A stretch of 64,000 nt of DNA, taken from contig CAJSYQ010000008.1 in NCBI GenBank assembly GCA_910574015.1, positions 43,684 to 107,683 on the forward strand, given 5' to 3'. Shown in pieces: positions 44,345 to 53,888 of this stretch. A program made the translations under genes and the position numbers. The notes under the pieces were generated by a model, which saw nothing but the letters and a program-made list of their open reading frames with translations, was not told the origin of the DNA and did no database searches. Origin of the DNA: Eubacteriaceae bacterium. Its GTDB lineage: Bacteria; Bacillota; Clostridia; Lachnospirales; Lachnospiraceae. How positions within the stretch are numbered: position 1 is the first letter of the stretch; each line of letters begins with the position of its first letter.

Positions 44345-44695
44345 TCATTCCCTCAGACTTGCTTTTAATAAACGCACAAAATACTCAAACAGATGAATTA
44401 CCATCCTGGTACTTTTTTCTTTTGGAGCATTGGCAATCACCTGCCTGAGTACATCTTCATCATCATAGGGATCATTGGCAACAAAATAGTTTAAATCCAC
44501 ATCATAATCCCGGTGAAGCTGTATCGCCTTATCCAGAGTCATAAGAGTTTTTCCGCTCTCAATCTTTTGGTAGGATGATACATCCCAGTACAGCTTATCC
44601 GCAAATTCCTGCTGTGTGAGGTTAAGCTTTTCCCTCAGATCCTTCAGTTTTCTGCCAATCTCCATAACCTCCTCATCGCTTATCATCCTGTCCAT
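44345..44695 (-). CDS. XRE family regulator heading the Agr kinase operon
   Basis: A protein of about 116 residues. HTH at residues ~15-65 (LREKLNLTQQEFADKLYWDVSSYQKIESGKT), then an acidic linker and a helical tail. The likely start is ATG 44695; a GTG at 44707 overlaps the GGAG. First gene of the XRE-agrA-agrC transcript, so the phosphorelay has an extra transcription input. Confidence 0.83.
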   Translation of the reverse strand: MDRMISDEEVMEIGRKLKDLREKLNLTQQEFADKLYWDVSSYQKIESGKTLMTLDKAIQLHRDYDVDLNYFVANDPYDDEDVLRQVIANAPKEKSTRMVIHLFEYFVRLLKASLRE

Positions 44696-44899
44696 CGTCT
44701 GAGCCACTCCTTTTTTAACTCAATCATACCAACAGACCACGCGGCAGGGATATGGATTTATATTCTGTTTCTAAAGAATTCTATTCTTTTATATGACGCC
44801 GTACCGCATCTGCTCCAATGTAAGCTCATTTTCAAATTCTTGTTTGTTTTAAATTAAAACCTTTGTAATGCCATTTTTCACATCCTTCCACAAAAGTAA

Positions 44900-44929
44900 A
44901 ACCGCAAAGATCTTGTGACCTTTGCGGTT
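44900..44929 (-). terminator. Terminator of the surface-protein operon
   Basis: AACCGCAAAG (44900-44909) pairs with CTTTGCGGTT (44920-44929); on the minus strand TTTACTTTTG follows. It closes the five-gene run that starts at 53852. Confidence 0.8.
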
Positions 44930-44951
44930 ATGGAATCCACCTCACCGTTTT

Positions 44952-46085
44952 CTATTTTTTTACCGTTATCGTTACCTTTGTTTTCTGGCTGCCGTCGTTA
45001 AACATGTTGTACTGATAGGTGATCTTCTTCGGTATCTTTTTCCCCTTTAACCGGATCCCCCTGTCTGTTATCTTCCCGGCGGAGAGCTCCGTAACGACAT
45101 TTGTCCGGTTAAAATTCCCGATGGGTACATAATAGTACCTGCCGATCTTCTTGACTTTTATCGTCCTCCTCTGGTGGATATATTCACAGTCCTCCAGCTG
45201 AGTATAGGAAATATGCAGGTTCCCGCTGATCAGGCTGTTCTTGTTGCAATACAGCCTTGTCAGCAGTTTATTTTTTCTTAAATCCAGTTTCTTTAGCTTA
45301 TTATTGCTGCACCGTAAATAATCCAGCTGGCTTAAATGCTTGATATCAAGCTCTTCAATTTTATTATTTAAGCAGTCCAGTGATTTTAATTTCTTGTTAT
45401 GTTTCAGATCCAGATGCTTAATTCTATTTCGGGCACAGTAAAATTCTTTTAGTTTATTTTGTGATCTTAAAACAATTTTTTGGAGTTTATTTTGCGTCAC
45501 GCTAATAAAATTCAATTTCTTATTGGCGGATAAATCTAATTTACTGATCTTATTTTCCCGAGCTGAAAATTCCAGTAAATTTATATTTTTAGACAAATCA
45601 ATCCCCTTTAATTTGTTTCCAGCGCAGTACAACAGTTTCAGCTTGGAATTATTTTTTACATTGAGTTTGCGTATCAGATTATTATTGCAGCGCAGCTCTT
45701 TCAGATTTTTTAACTTACTCACATCCAGTTTCTCAATGGAATTCTGCGAACAGTCCAGTTTCTCCAGATTTGGGAAATATTCAATCCCTTTCAGGCTCAC
45801 CGCATTGTTATACTCCAGTCCCAATTTATACTCCGAACAATCACTTATATCAATTTCCTTCACTGCCCTTCTCTCTGCGTCGCTGAGTTTCCCATCCCTG
45901 TTTGTATCAAAGGCATACTCAACATACAACTGGAAATCGTCATCCGGGAAGGTATCCATATCGATGTCTATGCTTTTCGCCTGTACGATAGCCCCGTGCG
46001 TCCCAAGCAGGGAAAGGATCCCCATTGCCAGCAACAGCATGATTTTCGTTGTTATCTTCATTTTCTTCTCCATCCTCTCTCTCAT
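44952..46085 (-). CDS. Secreted Cys/Asn-type LRR protein, copy 1
   Basis: A 377-residue exported protein. Signal peptide (IMLLLAMGILSLLG; cleavage near VQAKS), a Ca-binding EF-hand/dockerin-like loop DTNRDGKLSDAE (about residues 60-70), then about ten leucine-rich repeats of 21 residues of the form L-x-x-L-x-C-x-x-N-x-I-x-x-L-D-L, and a lysine-rich C-terminal beta domain. It overlaps the end of the subtilase gene (ATGA). Alternative starts at 46073 and 46061. Copy 2 at 48688-49809 shares nearly identical ends but a different repeat section. Likely to bind proteins outside the cell. Confidence 0.83.
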   Translation of the reverse strand: MRERMEKKMKITTKIMLLLAMGILSLLGTHGAIVQAKSIDIDMDTFPDDDFQLYVEYAFDTNRDGKLSDAERRAVKEIDISDCSEYKLGLEYNNAVSLKGIEYFPNLEKLDCSQNSIEKLDVSKLKNLKELRCNNNLIRKLNVKNNSKLKLLYCAGNKLKGIDLSKNINLLEFSARENKISKLDLSANKKLNFISVTQNKLQKIVLRSQNKLKEFYCARNRIKHLDLKHNKKLKSLDCLNNKIEELDIKHLSQLDYLRCSNNKLKKLDLRKNKLLTRLYCNKNSLISGNLHISYTQLEDCEYIHQRRTIKVKKIGRYYYVPIGNFNRTNVVTELSAGKITDRGIRLKGKKIPKKITYQYNMFNDGSQKTKVTITVKK

Positions 46086-48676
46086 TTCTTCCTGCCCTTT
46101 TTTTGCTTTTTCTTAGTTTTTTTCTTCTGTTTCTTCGGCCTCTCCTTTACTAAGGCATACAATACTAATTTTGTGTCATTTTCAAATCTCACACTGGCAT
46201 TCGGTTTATATGTGATCTTTTTCGCATTCTTTTTCTTTGTCCATCCCGCCAGCTTATATTTCTTCCCCAACTTGAACACGCTGCCCTTCAGTTTGAATTT
46301 ATTCTTACTGTAACTATACGGCACTTTCTGTTCCCTGCTGACCATAACTGTCTTAACCTTACCCTTGACTTTTTTCTTTACCGCTCTTTTATACACTACT
46401 TTTTTCTCAATACTATACTCTTTGTAAATTCTCTTACTTCCATAAAAGGTAGTGATATACAAGAGGTTTCCTTGCAGGTTTCCCTTTTTTACCGAAAAGG
46501 TTTTATATTTTATTCCATTGGATTCTTTGAAATAAACGTATTGTGAACTGTCCGAGGTATCCGCCCTGTTCCCGCAGTACACCCGGTATCTGCATTTGGA
46601 CTCCTTCGGAAATTTCACCCTGATCTTCCCATCCTTTATGGTCACCGTGATATCCTTTGGCGACTTCGCCCCTGCGGCGATGTCCTTTTCCTCAATGTTC
46701 AGTTTGAATTTCTCCTCCCCCATTTTGGCTGTTTTCCAGTTGGCGTTCAACTCCCGCAGCCGGTAATTGGTGGTCAGCTCAGCTCCCGGAGCCTGAAGGG
46801 CATCCTTCACTGCATTTAACATATCCTTACATCCGGTCTGCCCCTGGAATGAGGCCACAACTTTTTTTGAGATCTCCAAAGCAAGTACACTCCTTTCTGG
46901 AAGATCCTCCGCCTGATCCGCTATGGCAAAGTTCTCCAGCAGGTACTTATAATAGTTCTTGTCAGTGGTATCCAGCGCCGCATCATTGGAATACTTTCGC
47001 CACAGCTCACTCCGGTAATAATGTATATCACCTGCAATGCCGTCCTCCGGTCTGGTAAGCGTCGCGTTGGCCCGGTCGTGTATGATAGCAGAAAACCCTG
47101 TGCTATAGCTGCCGTCATTCCGGCAGCCCCGGTGGGCGATGGCGTCGGTCATAGTATGGAGGGCCGCCCCCAGCAGGGCATACCCTTTCTGCTTATTGGT
47201 AAGCTCTTCGTCTTTTGTCATTTTGTTTTGTGCGATCAGTGATTCCCAGCACGCCTTGAAAAAATCTTTTTCACAGCTCGCTAGTTCTTTTTGTATACAT
47301 TCATTTTCAGGTAATTCTTTTATAGTATCTTCATTCGAATAATATTCCTTTAATTCCGGCAGTTTTACCTGCTGCCCCTCCCCCGTACTGATATAAGTCT
47401 TGGCATAGTCATATAAATAGGACAGATTGCAAAAATAGTAGCCGCCCCCATGAAAACAGGGATGCTTTGTCATTATCTTCATGGAATCCACCGAGTCCGG
47501 GACCATGGCGCCTGCCTTTACGATCTCAGCATCCTGTCCAGTCTCTATCGTACCATTGCCGGCATTCTCGGCGTATCCGGAATGGGTCCCCATGGCCCAG
47601 GCTCCGTTGACATAATCTACCTTTTGGTCTTTCGGAAGCTGGTTCCGGTTCTCCTCCAGGGCATCTTTTGCCTTCGCCACAGAAGCTTCCTCACTGAATC
47701 CCCTCTTTTTAAAGATCTCGAAATTCTCTGCCATTTTCTTATAATTGGATTCTGTCTGCTCATAGTCTATGATCCCGCTTCCGCAGTCCCCGGTTATGGC
47801 GGAAGAATTGGCGCTGCCGGACAGCAGGCCCCTGATAAAACCACTGCTGGCCTCCGGATGTTTCCCCCATAGGACCGCAGCCACACCCGTGACATGGGCT
47901 GCTGAGATGCTGGTCCCCCTTTCCACCATAACGCCCCCCAGGGCTCCGATGGATAAGATCTGGTCTCCCGGCGCCACCACATCCAGCTCCTCCCCGGTAG
48001 AGCTGATCTCAGTAACCGCATTGTCGGAATTTGTCGCCCCTACGGACAGTACCTCATCAAAGGCTGCCGGATACTCAATTGTCGATTCATCCTCTGCCGC
48101 ATTGCCGGCATTTCCCGCTGAAGCTATGATGAGGATATTATTCTGATGCGCCCTTTGCACCGCATCCTCCAGCTCCTCCGAATAATATTTCGTGCCAAAG
48201 CTCATATGTATGATATTTACCTTTTTCTGTATGGCCCAGTCGATGGCCGCCACGATGCGGTCAATGGGCGCCTGGTTACTCCCATCCAGGACCCGAGCCG
48301 CATACAGGTCCACATTGGAGGCGATCCCGCAGATCCGGTCCTCACTTTTCCTGGCGCAGATGATCCCGGCGACGCTGGTGCCATGCCCTGTGCTGTCCTG
48401 ATAGAGGGAATGGAGTTCCTCCTCTCCCAGAAAATCCTTTCGCTCCACAAAGGGGATATCCCTGTCCGTATCCAGTCCGGAATCCAGAAGTGCCACCCTG
48501 ATCCTCGGCAGTTTCTTGCTGTCCTCATAGGCATCCTCTGCGTGGATCCTGCTTATGTTCCACTCCGCCTCCCGGGAGACAGCGACTGCCTTTACTGGCT
48601 GGGGATCTATTGTTAGGCTCTGTGTGAAAAGGCTTAATGCAAAAAAAACGAAGATCATTTTATCTATCACTTTCAT
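46082..48676 (-). CDS. Exported subtilase fused to a zinc-hydrolase-like domain
   Basis: An 864-residue protein. Signal peptide (1-30), then an S8 peptidase with D65 (ALLDSG), H98 (TGHGTSVAG), N189 (SAGNAG) and S256 (RGTSISAAH). Residues ~340-640 form a Cys/His-rich helical domain with MTKHPCFHG, HTMTDAIAH (H-x3-D-x3-H, like zinc-dependent phospholipase C) and IHDRAN. A beta-sandwich region follows and the last 200 residues are increasingly basic, ending with a Lys/Arg tail. No sorting signal. A prodomain is not evident. It sits between two LRR genes in a tight operon. The paralog at 31587-33402 is broken. Confidence 0.83.
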   Translation of the reverse strand: MKVIDKMIFVFFALSLFTQSLTIDPQPVKAVAVSREAEWNISRIHAEDAYEDSKKLPRIRVALLDSGLDTDRDIPFVERKDFLGEEELHSLYQDSTGHGTSVAGIICARKSEDRICGIASNVDLYAARVLDGSNQAPIDRIVAAIDWAIQKKVNIIHMSFGTKYYSEELEDAVQRAHQNNILIIASAGNAGNAAEDESTIEYPAAFDEVLSVGATNSDNAVTEISSTGEELDVVAPGDQILSIGALGGVMVERGTSISAAHVTGVAAVLWGKHPEASSGFIRGLLSGSANSSAITGDCGSGIIDYEQTESNYKKMAENFEIFKKRGFSEEASVAKAKDALEENRNQLPKDQKVDYVNGAWAMGTHSGYAENAGNGTIETGQDAEIVKAGAMVPDSVDSMKIMTKHPCFHGGGYYFCNLSYLYDYAKTYISTGEGQQVKLPELKEYYSNEDTIKELPENECIQKELASCEKDFFKACWESLIAQNKMTKDEELTNKQKGYALLGAALHTMTDAIAHRGCRNDGSYSTGFSAIIHDRANATLTRPEDGIAGDIHYYRSELWRKYSNDAALDTTDKNYYKYLLENFAIADQAEDLPERSVLALEISKKVVASFQGQTGCKDMLNAVKDALQAPGAELTTNYRLRELNANWKTAKMGEEKFKLNIEEKDIAAGAKSPKDITVTIKDGKIRVKFPKESKCRYRVYCGNRADTSDSSQYVYFKESNGIKYKTFSVKKGNLQGNLLYITTFYGSKRIYKEYSIEKKVVYKRAVKKKVKGKVKTVMVSREQKVPYSYSKNKFKLKGSVFKLGKKYKLAGWTKKKNAKKITYKPNASVRFENDTKLVLYALVKERPKKQKKKTKKKQKKGRKK

Positions 48677-48687
48677 ATGCCATTCTC

Positions 48688-49809
48688 CTATTTTTTTACC
48701 ATTATCGTTACCTTTGTTTTCTGGCTGCCGTCGTTAAACATGTTGTACTGATAGGTGATCTTCTTCGGTATCTTTTTCCCCTTTAACCGGATCCCCCTGT
48801 CTGTTATCTTCCCGGCGGAGAGCTCCGTAACAACATTTGTCCGGTTAAAATTCCCGATGGGTACATAATAGTACCTGCCGATCTTCTTGACTTTTATCGT
48901 CCTCCTCTGGTGGATATATTCACAGTCCTCCAGCTGGGTATAGGAAATATGCAGGTTCCCGCTGATCAGGCTGTTCTTGTCACAATACAGCCTTGTCAGC
49001 AGTTTATTTTTTCTTAAATCCAGTTTCTTTAGCTTATTATTGCTGCACCGTAAATAATCCAGCTGGGTTAGGTACTTTATGTTGAGCTTTTCTATTTTAT
49101 TATTTAAACAATCTAGTGATTTTAATTTCTTGTTATATTTTAGATCCAGTTTCTTTATTTTATTGCCGGCACAATAAATTTCTTCTAAATTCTTTTGAGC
49201 GCTTAAATCTAATTTTTTTAACTCATTTTCACTTACGCTAATAAAATCTAATTTACAATTTACAGAAAAGTCTATTTTACAAATTTGATTTTCCCTTCCA
49301 TAAAATTCCCTTAAATTCCGATTTTTAGACAAATCAATCCCCTTTAATTTGTTTCCAGCGCAATACAACAGTTTCAGCTTGGAATTATTTTTTACATTGA
49401 GTTTGCGTATCAGATTATTATTGCAGCGTAACTCTTTCAGATTTTTTAACTTACTCACATCCAGTTTCTCAATGGAATTCTCCGAACAGTCCAGTTTCTC
49501 CAGATTTGGGAAATATTCAATCCCTTTCAGGCTCACCGCATTGTTATATTCCAGTCCCAGCTTATACTCTGACGACCTCCCTATATTTATTTCCTTCACT
49601 GCCCTTCTCTCTGCGTCGCTGAGTTTCCCATCCCTGTTTGTATCAAAGGCATACTCAACATACAACTGGAAATCGTCATCCGGGAAGGTATCCATATCGA
49701 TGTCTATGCTTTTCGCCTGTGCCGGAATTCCGCCCGCTCCCAGCAGGGAAAGGAGCCCCGCTGCCAAAACAATCATGACTTTCATTGTAATTTTCATTTC
49801 TTTGTCCAT
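48688..49809 (-). CDS. Secreted Cys/Asn-type LRR protein, copy 2
   Basis: A 373-residue paralog of copy 1: signal peptide (MKVMIVLAAGLLSLLG), the same Ca-loop DTNRDGKLSDAE, about ten 21-residue LRRs and the same C-terminal domain (HQRRTIKVKKIGRYYYVP). The first ~150 and last ~120 residues are almost identical to copy 1, also at DNA level, while the middle repeats (SKNRNLREFYGRENQICKID) differ. Six bases after the Ig-like gene, 11 before the subtilase. Exact start (MDKEMKI or MKI) is unsure. Confidence 0.83.
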   Translation of the reverse strand: MDKEMKITMKVMIVLAAGLLSLLGAGGIPAQAKSIDIDMDTFPDDDFQLYVEYAFDTNRDGKLSDAERRAVKEINIGRSSEYKLGLEYNNAVSLKGIEYFPNLEKLDCSENSIEKLDVSKLKNLKELRCNNNLIRKLNVKNNSKLKLLYCAGNKLKGIDLSKNRNLREFYGRENQICKIDFSVNCKLDFISVSENELKKLDLSAQKNLEEIYCAGNKIKKLDLKYNKKLKSLDCLNNKIEKLNIKYLTQLDYLRCSNNKLKKLDLRKNKLLTRLYCDKNSLISGNLHISYTQLEDCEYIHQRRTIKVKKIGRYYYVPIGNFNRTNVVTELSAGKITDRGIRLKGKKIPKKITYQYNMFNDGSQKTKVTIMVKK

Positions 49810-49815
49810 CCTCTC

Positions 49816-51714
49816 TCATCTATATACAACCTGATTACTATATTTGCTGTATTCCTCCTGGCTGCCTTTCTTATACAAAGCCTTTATCCTGATCTTCGTA
49901 TTCTTTTTTATGTTCTTTAATGTATACTTCGTGGTTTTCTTAGAAACTTCTTTTATTTTCTTAAATTTCTTTCCTTTCCCATCATATCGGTATATAACAA
50001 AATGTGTCGCCCTTTTTACCTTTTTCCATTTCAGTTTCATGGACTTACTTTTTGATGCGCCCTGAAGCCTAGGCCTGCTCAGATTCGCTTTTACATTTAT
50101 GATTCCGTAATCAAATGCTCCCCTATATCTGTCGTATACCATAACCGTTGCCTTTCCCCGTTTTAACGCCTTGATCATCCCCTCATTGGTAACACTGACA
50201 ACCGATGAATCACTGCTCCTCCAGATAATTTTTTCCTTTGTCCGCCTCTCCGGTATGATTCTGGCAGAAAGCTTTCTGCTGTCTCCAATGGTCATATGAA
50301 TCATATTGTTTTTCAGCCATATATTACTGACATATAATTCTACAGTAAGCTTACATTGTGCTGCATATTTCCCATTCCTGGTCTGTATATGAAGCACCGT
50401 CGTGCCCTGTTTCAATCCCGTGACCCTTCCGCTCTTATCCACTCTTGCTATGGAAGAATCCTCTATTTTCCATATAACATCCTTATTGGTAGCATTCGCC
50501 GGCACCATATGCCAGACGGGCGTTACTGTCTCGCCGGCATCCAGTGACAATACCTGCTGTATCGTGATTCCCTCTGCCTCTACTTCCTTTACCATAATCC
50601 TGCAGGAGTCTGTAAATCCGCCCTCCTTTGATATCACACTTACCGTTACGGTTCCGGGTCTTCGTGCCAAATACCTTCCCTTTCCATCCACCTGGAGGAT
50701 CGACTCATCCGATATATTCCACTCATAATCCTGTACTGTTGCATCCGCCGGCACTATATTTACCCTGATTCGTCCGCTCTTCCCATCCTCTATTTCGGTT
50801 TTATCCGGAACCACCTGAATCCCCGTTACTGGAACATACGATTTCACAGTAACCCGGCATTTTGCTGTCCATTCTTCCTCCTCTCTGCCAGATACTGTGA
50901 TCACAGCCGTTCCTTTATGCATTGCTGAAACTTTCCCGCCGGCATCCACTGCGGCGACATTGGTATTCGAGCTCTGATATATCACTTCCCGGCTGGTGGC
51001 AATTTCTGGACGGATCTGTACATTCAGCTCTGCGTGCTCCCCCTCATATAACACCATATCCTCCACAGAGAGATCAATCATCGGAATATAGACATCCTGC
51101 CTCTTCACATATCCCCACTCCTCCTCTGTATCTCCAAAAGTCCCCTCCTCTAACTCCACCCGGTAAAAATCATTACATTTTGCCACCACATCTACTTCCG
51201 TATCTTTGGTGACCTTACATTTTTTCTCTGTGTCATAAGAAGTGATCCCCTCCACATCTGAGCATCCCCAATATACAGTAGCGTCTGCCCGAATGGAGCC
51301 CGCAGCAAACTCTCCCATTCCATCGTCGAGAAACGTTAAATTTGACATAAGCAGTGTCCTTACCACAACATCCCCATCGGCTTTGCATGCCATCCGGATC
51401 ACAGCAGTTCCCTCTTTCAAACGTGTGACCAGCCAATAGTCATCCGCCTTCTCTACGCTGCAGACAGCACTGTCGCTTGTGGTAAATGAAATGTCCGATA
51501 ATTTCTTGGACCCCGTAGGCTCTGCTGCCAGTTTCACCTGTCCCCCTACCGCTCCCCCAAGACGGAATCTGGCAGAACCGGATTCCCCATAAATTATTAT
51601 TCTGGCTCCCTTTCCCACTGTTTCCGCCCGGGCATACAGATTGCTGTTCATATTGCATAAACTCAGGATCACCAAAAATAAGAATACCCTCTTCCATTGA
51701 TTCATTCTTTTCAC
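49816..51714 (-). CDS. Secreted Ig-like (Big_2) repeat protein
   Basis: A 632-residue exported protein with signal peptide (VFLFLVILSLCNMNS). It starts with an Ig-like unit, an SH3-like stretch (about 150-210; CKVTKDTEVDVVAK) and then four or so Big_2 domains, each with the marks VSVTNEGMIKALKRGKATV (YQSSNTNVAAVDAGGKVSA, ISDESILQVDGKGRYLARR). It ends in an FN3-like domain (LKWKKVKRATHFVIYRYDG) with many Lys. Such stalks hold binding domains away from the wall. Second gene of the operon, 14 bases after the InlB-type gene. Confidence 0.85.
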   Translation of the reverse strand: MKRMNQWKRVFLFLVILSLCNMNSNLYARAETVGKGARIIIYGESGSARFRLGGAVGGQVKLAAEPTGSKKLSDISFTTSDSAVCSVEKADDYWLVTRLKEGTAVIRMACKADGDVVVRTLLMSNLTFLDDGMGEFAAGSIRADATVYWGCSDVEGITSYDTEKKCKVTKDTEVDVVAKCNDFYRVELEEGTFGDTEEEWGYVKRQDVYIPMIDLSVEDMVLYEGEHAELNVQIRPEIATSREVIYQSSNTNVAAVDAGGKVSAMHKGTAVITVSGREEEEWTAKCRVTVKSYVPVTGIQVVPDKTEIEDGKSGRIRVNIVPADATVQDYEWNISDESILQVDGKGRYLARRPGTVTVSVISKEGGFTDSCRIMVKEVEAEGITIQQVLSLDAGETVTPVWHMVPANATNKDVIWKIEDSSIARVDKSGRVTGLKQGTTVLHIQTRNGKYAAQCKLTVELYVSNIWLKNNMIHMTIGDSRKLSARIIPERRTKEKIIWRSSDSSVVSVTNEGMIKALKRGKATVMVYDRYRGAFDYGIINVKANLSRPRLQGASKSKSMKLKWKKVKRATHFVIYRYDGKGKKFKKIKEVSKKTTKYTLKNIKKNTKIRIKALYKKGSQEEYSKYSNQVVYR

Positions 51715-51728
51715 CTTATCCCTCTCCT

Positions 51729-53852
51729 CTATTTCTTGATAAAAACCTTTTTCATCGTCCTCTTCTTCGCCCCCGCCCGCCTAACCATCTTAGTAAGCTT
51801 TCTGGACAGCCTCCTGGTGGTCTTAATTCGAATGCGCTTTGCATTCTTTAGGACCTTCTTTTTGATTCCTTTTAATTCAAAAAATCTGCCGTTTAAAAAA
51901 ACTTTATTCCGTATCGTTATCTTTTTTCTAGTGATACGAATCAGTGTAACCTGATTTTTCTTCTCACCAGATTTTGCGATCCGATAGACACAGCCATATC
52001 TTTTAAAAATCTTTCCTTTTCTTTCAGATACTTTACTCCACATGGCAGTCAGGGTGATATAATCAGAAAAACCGTCCCTGGCATCGTTTAATTTCGTTTT
52101 TTTTGTTACCTTACCGTTATGGTATTTCCAGCCGGCAAGCTTGTAACCTTTCTTCTTTGTCTTCTGCCCCGGCAATAAATCCGAACTGCCCCAGACGACA
52201 TTTTGTCTGTCGGCCACCCTGCTGCCGCCCCGTTCCTCATAGCGGATGGTATATTTCCGTTTGACAAATCTGGCATATAGAACAGGGATAAGCCTGGAAT
52301 CATCCTCCGTAAACTGTGAACTATGTATGCCGCCATAGGTGGTTTGATCCGTAACCTTTGTCCCCCCTGTCCTGGCTGTGTACCAGCCAGTCAAATAATA
52401 TCCGCACAAACTCGGTTCCGGCAAATCATATAGTATGTTACTGGAATTCCATGTATATTGACTTCGATCACCCAGGGAGGGCATATCTTCCCTCTCATTT
52501 TTAAGCGGCTCAGGCAATGAGACGTCCAGTCTCAGCTTGTATGACTTCTCACTCCAGATCGCTTCCAGGATTGTGTAATCCCTTTCGCTGTTCAAAGCGG
52601 CATCCTTATATTGTATTGCCGATGCATTGGCGGAGGTTATGACCCTTCCGGTCTCTGTTTTCCATCCGGAGAGAGTATAGCCGGTCCTGACCGGGATTTC
52701 TTGTCCTACGGGAATCAGACCGGCACTCCGCCACTCCGCCCTTTCCCTTCTTTCCTTACCATCCAGCGAAGTCCCCTCCGCCCTGTATATTACCCTGTAA
52801 GATTTTTTCTCCCATCCCGCATATAGCTCTATATTTCTATCCAGAATCTGGTTGAAATGATAGGGCTCAGTCCTGTCTTTATCCCGATACCACCCGGTGA
52901 AGGAGTATCCCTCCCTAACCGGCTCCACTGGCGCACAGTCTCTAACACCGTTATAATACTCCGCCAGTACCTTACTTCCACCATCCGTCTGAAAGCCTTC
53001 TCTATATCCATTTACTATGCTGAGAGTTACATTCATCTGAGAATCCATGGAAGCATTGGCAGCGCCGGAGAAATTGAAATAATATGTATAGGATACCGTC
53101 TGTATCTCGTCGGAACAATACACAATTCCGGCAGAGGAGTCGTATCCGGAGTTGATGCCGTCGCCTGCCGCGCCGTCGATTTTCACATCCGAAATTTTAG
53201 ACAGATCGATTTGGAGATCCAGATCATTTAGATCCACCATATATTTTCCATCCTCATAATATCCCCCTGCCGTTCTCTTCTGTTCCAAACAAGTAAGTAA
53301 TGCCATGGCCCCATTTGAAGCCAGGTCAATATGTGACAGTGCACATCCTGCTGCCTTTAATTCTCTCAATATTGTGCAGGAACAGATATCTAAGGTTTCC
53401 ACAGGCGAATTCGAACATGCCAGGATCTGCAGCCTGGGATTATGGGAAAGGTCCAATTCTCGAATTCCCGTACCATTACAGTAAAATTCTCTTAATTTAG
53501 GAAATGCCTCTACCCCGGCCGCACTTGTTATATCCATCCGGCCTGCAATGGATAGTATTCTTACCGTTTCGCACTCCTCTTTCGACAGATATCCGTCGTC
53601 GTCCAGATCAAACTTATTCCCGGAATATTTTCCTGTGCGAAATACTTCCTCATTTATGTATTGGAGAAATTTTTTGTCTGGAAATACATCACGTCCGTTT
53701 CTGTCAAGGCCGGTAGAAAGTGAGATGGGATATTCTATCCCCGAATCGCTCACAAGCTCCGGCGTATACCCCTTTGATGTGATGTACCGGAGTCCTGTCA
53801 ATAAGATTGCTGCACACAATGTTATTATTATTTTTCCTGTGTTTGTTTTCAT
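51729..53852 (-). CDS. Secreted LRR/InlB B-repeat protein
   Basis: About 707 residues. Signal segment IIITLCAAILLTGL, Ca-binding DLDDDGYLSKEE, a few LRRs (LREFYCNGTGIRELDLS), then several Flg_new/InlB B-repeats (REGYSFTGWYRDKDRTEPY, CGYYLTGWYTARTGGTKV, KGYKLAGWKYHNG), and a strongly basic C terminus (KKKVLKNAKRIRIKTTRR). The same Ca-loop and LRR types occur in the other operon members. Start ATG 53852 behind GGAGGGG. First gene of the five-gene unit. Confidence 0.83.
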   Translation of the reverse strand: MKTNTGKIIITLCAAILLTGLRYITSKGYTPELVSDSGIEYPISLSTGLDRNGRDVFPDKKFLQYINEEVFRTGKYSGNKFDLDDDGYLSKEECETVRILSIAGRMDITSAAGVEAFPKLREFYCNGTGIRELDLSHNPRLQILACSNSPVETLDICSCTILRELKAAGCALSHIDLASNGAMALLTCLEQKRTAGGYYEDGKYMVDLNDLDLQIDLSKISDVKIDGAAGDGINSGYDSSAGIVYCSDEIQTVSYTYYFNFSGAANASMDSQMNVTLSIVNGYREGFQTDGGSKVLAEYYNGVRDCAPVEPVREGYSFTGWYRDKDRTEPYHFNQILDRNIELYAGWEKKSYRVIYRAEGTSLDGKERRERAEWRSAGLIPVGQEIPVRTGYTLSGWKTETGRVITSANASAIQYKDAALNSERDYTILEAIWSEKSYKLRLDVSLPEPLKNEREDMPSLGDRSQYTWNSSNILYDLPEPSLCGYYLTGWYTARTGGTKVTDQTTYGGIHSSQFTEDDSRLIPVLYARFVKRKYTIRYEERGGSRVADRQNVVWGSSDLLPGQKTKKKGYKLAGWKYHNGKVTKKTKLNDARDGFSDYITLTAMWSKVSERKGKIFKRYGCVYRIAKSGEKKNQVTLIRITRKKITIRNKVFLNGRFFELKGIKKKVLKNAKRIRIKTTRRLSRKLTKMVRRAGAKKRTMKKVFIKK

Positions 53853-53888
53853 AATCCCCTCCATTTTCCTTTTGTCATACTAAACATT

